Of a stretch of 64,000 nt of DNA, positions 63,865 to 64,000 are shown in pieces (position 1 is the first letter of the stretch; the number at the start of each line of letters is the position of its first letter). Source of the stretch: Rhodanobacter fulvus Jip2. Its GTDB lineage: Bacteria; Pseudomonadota; Gammaproteobacteria; Xanthomonadales; Rhodanobacteraceae. The position numbers and the translations under genes are program-made. The stretch spans positions 61,840-125,839 of the forward strand of contig NZ_AJXU01000044.1 in assembly GCF_000264315.1 (NCBI RefSeq), in the 5' to 3' direction. The notes under the pieces were generated by a model. The model was not told the DNA's origin and searched no databases. It saw nothing but the letters and a program-made list of their open reading frames with translations.

Positions 63865-64000
63865 CCCTCCCCTGCAAGCAGGGGAGGGCTGGAGAGGGGG
63901 CTTTTGACTTTCTCGCCAGCCCGAGCAACCCCCTTCCGGCCTCCCCCTGCGAGCAGGGGGAGGAGTCAAGCCGCTCGTACTCCCTCCCCTGCATGCAGGG
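63865..64000. repeat. REP-like hairpin array at the window end
   Basis: Three hairpins of one family: CCCTCCCCTGC/GCAGGGGAGGG (63865-63888), CTCCCCCTGC/GCAGGGGGAG (63941-63962), and CCCTCCCCTGC with the start of its partner (63982-64000, cut by the edge). They alternate with spacer sequence containing GGAGAGGGGGCTTTT. Confidence 0.85.

Overview
The window is GC-rich gammaproteobacterial chromosome. Three things point to Xanthomonadales, most likely Rhodanobacteraceae (Rhodanobacter/Dyella/Luteibacter-like; the family is an inference). The arginine genes are the Xanthomonas type: N-acetylornithine carbamoyltransferase, fused N-acetylglutamate kinase/synthase, and an ACY1-type ArgE. DksA carries a long Lys/Ala/Pro tail. 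Dispersed GGGATTC-type and GGGAGCGGCTTCAGCCGC-type repeats lie in the gaps. No rRNA, tRNA, insertion sequence, prophage or CRISPR array was seen.

Layout. 1-10.5 kb is housekeeping: smpB (cut by the window edge), ratA-rnfH-bamE, fur, a MASE1-type histidine kinase divergent from a LuxR-type regulator, an MHS-family transporter, yidD, dksA, sufE, cysS and a glycine-zipper envelope protein. 10.6-23.0 kb is a mostly co-oriented arginine/proline block: argF', paiB-like, osmC-like, argG, argE, argB(A), argC, argH, then two tandem proB genes and proA. The block is preceded by what looks like a transcription attenuator: an Arg-rich leader peptide, an intrinsic terminator, and a competing antiterminator pairing.

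23-31 kb holds a pyridoxamine-oxidase-like stress protein, an alpha/beta hydrolase, kynureninase with an ACMSD-type decarboxylase, an ECF sigma factor and a FUSC/YccS-type membrane protein. A 103-bp tandem repeat array and the EF-P paralogue gene efpL follow. 32-50 kb carries a broken-up leucine degradation (liu) set: liuE-liuD-liuC, liuB and liuA. It is separated by an iron-uptake island (feoA-feoB-Cys-rich gene, then cupredoxin plus FTR1 permease). Each half of that island has its own recognisable Fur box. A thiolase and a lipidated subtilisin-like autotransporter (NalP/SphB1-like architecture) also sit here.

50.2-61.6 kb is a minus-strand aryl-polyene/xanthomonadin-like type II fatty-acid/polyketide operon: two ACPs, three ketosynthases plus a ketosynthase-like protein, a ketoreductase, two dehydratases, a thioesterase, two acyltransferases, a glycosyltransferase and a methyltransferase. 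Nearly every gene overlaps the next by ATGA, GTGA or TGATG. A recognisable promoter and a roughly 200-nt structured leader precede it. The locus lacks the LolA/MMPL/DUF3261 export genes and a complete aryl-AMP ligase found in described aryl polyene clusters. Only what looks like a ligase C-terminus remains, fused to one dehydratase. A YccS-like FUSC protein and a hairpin repeat array close the window.
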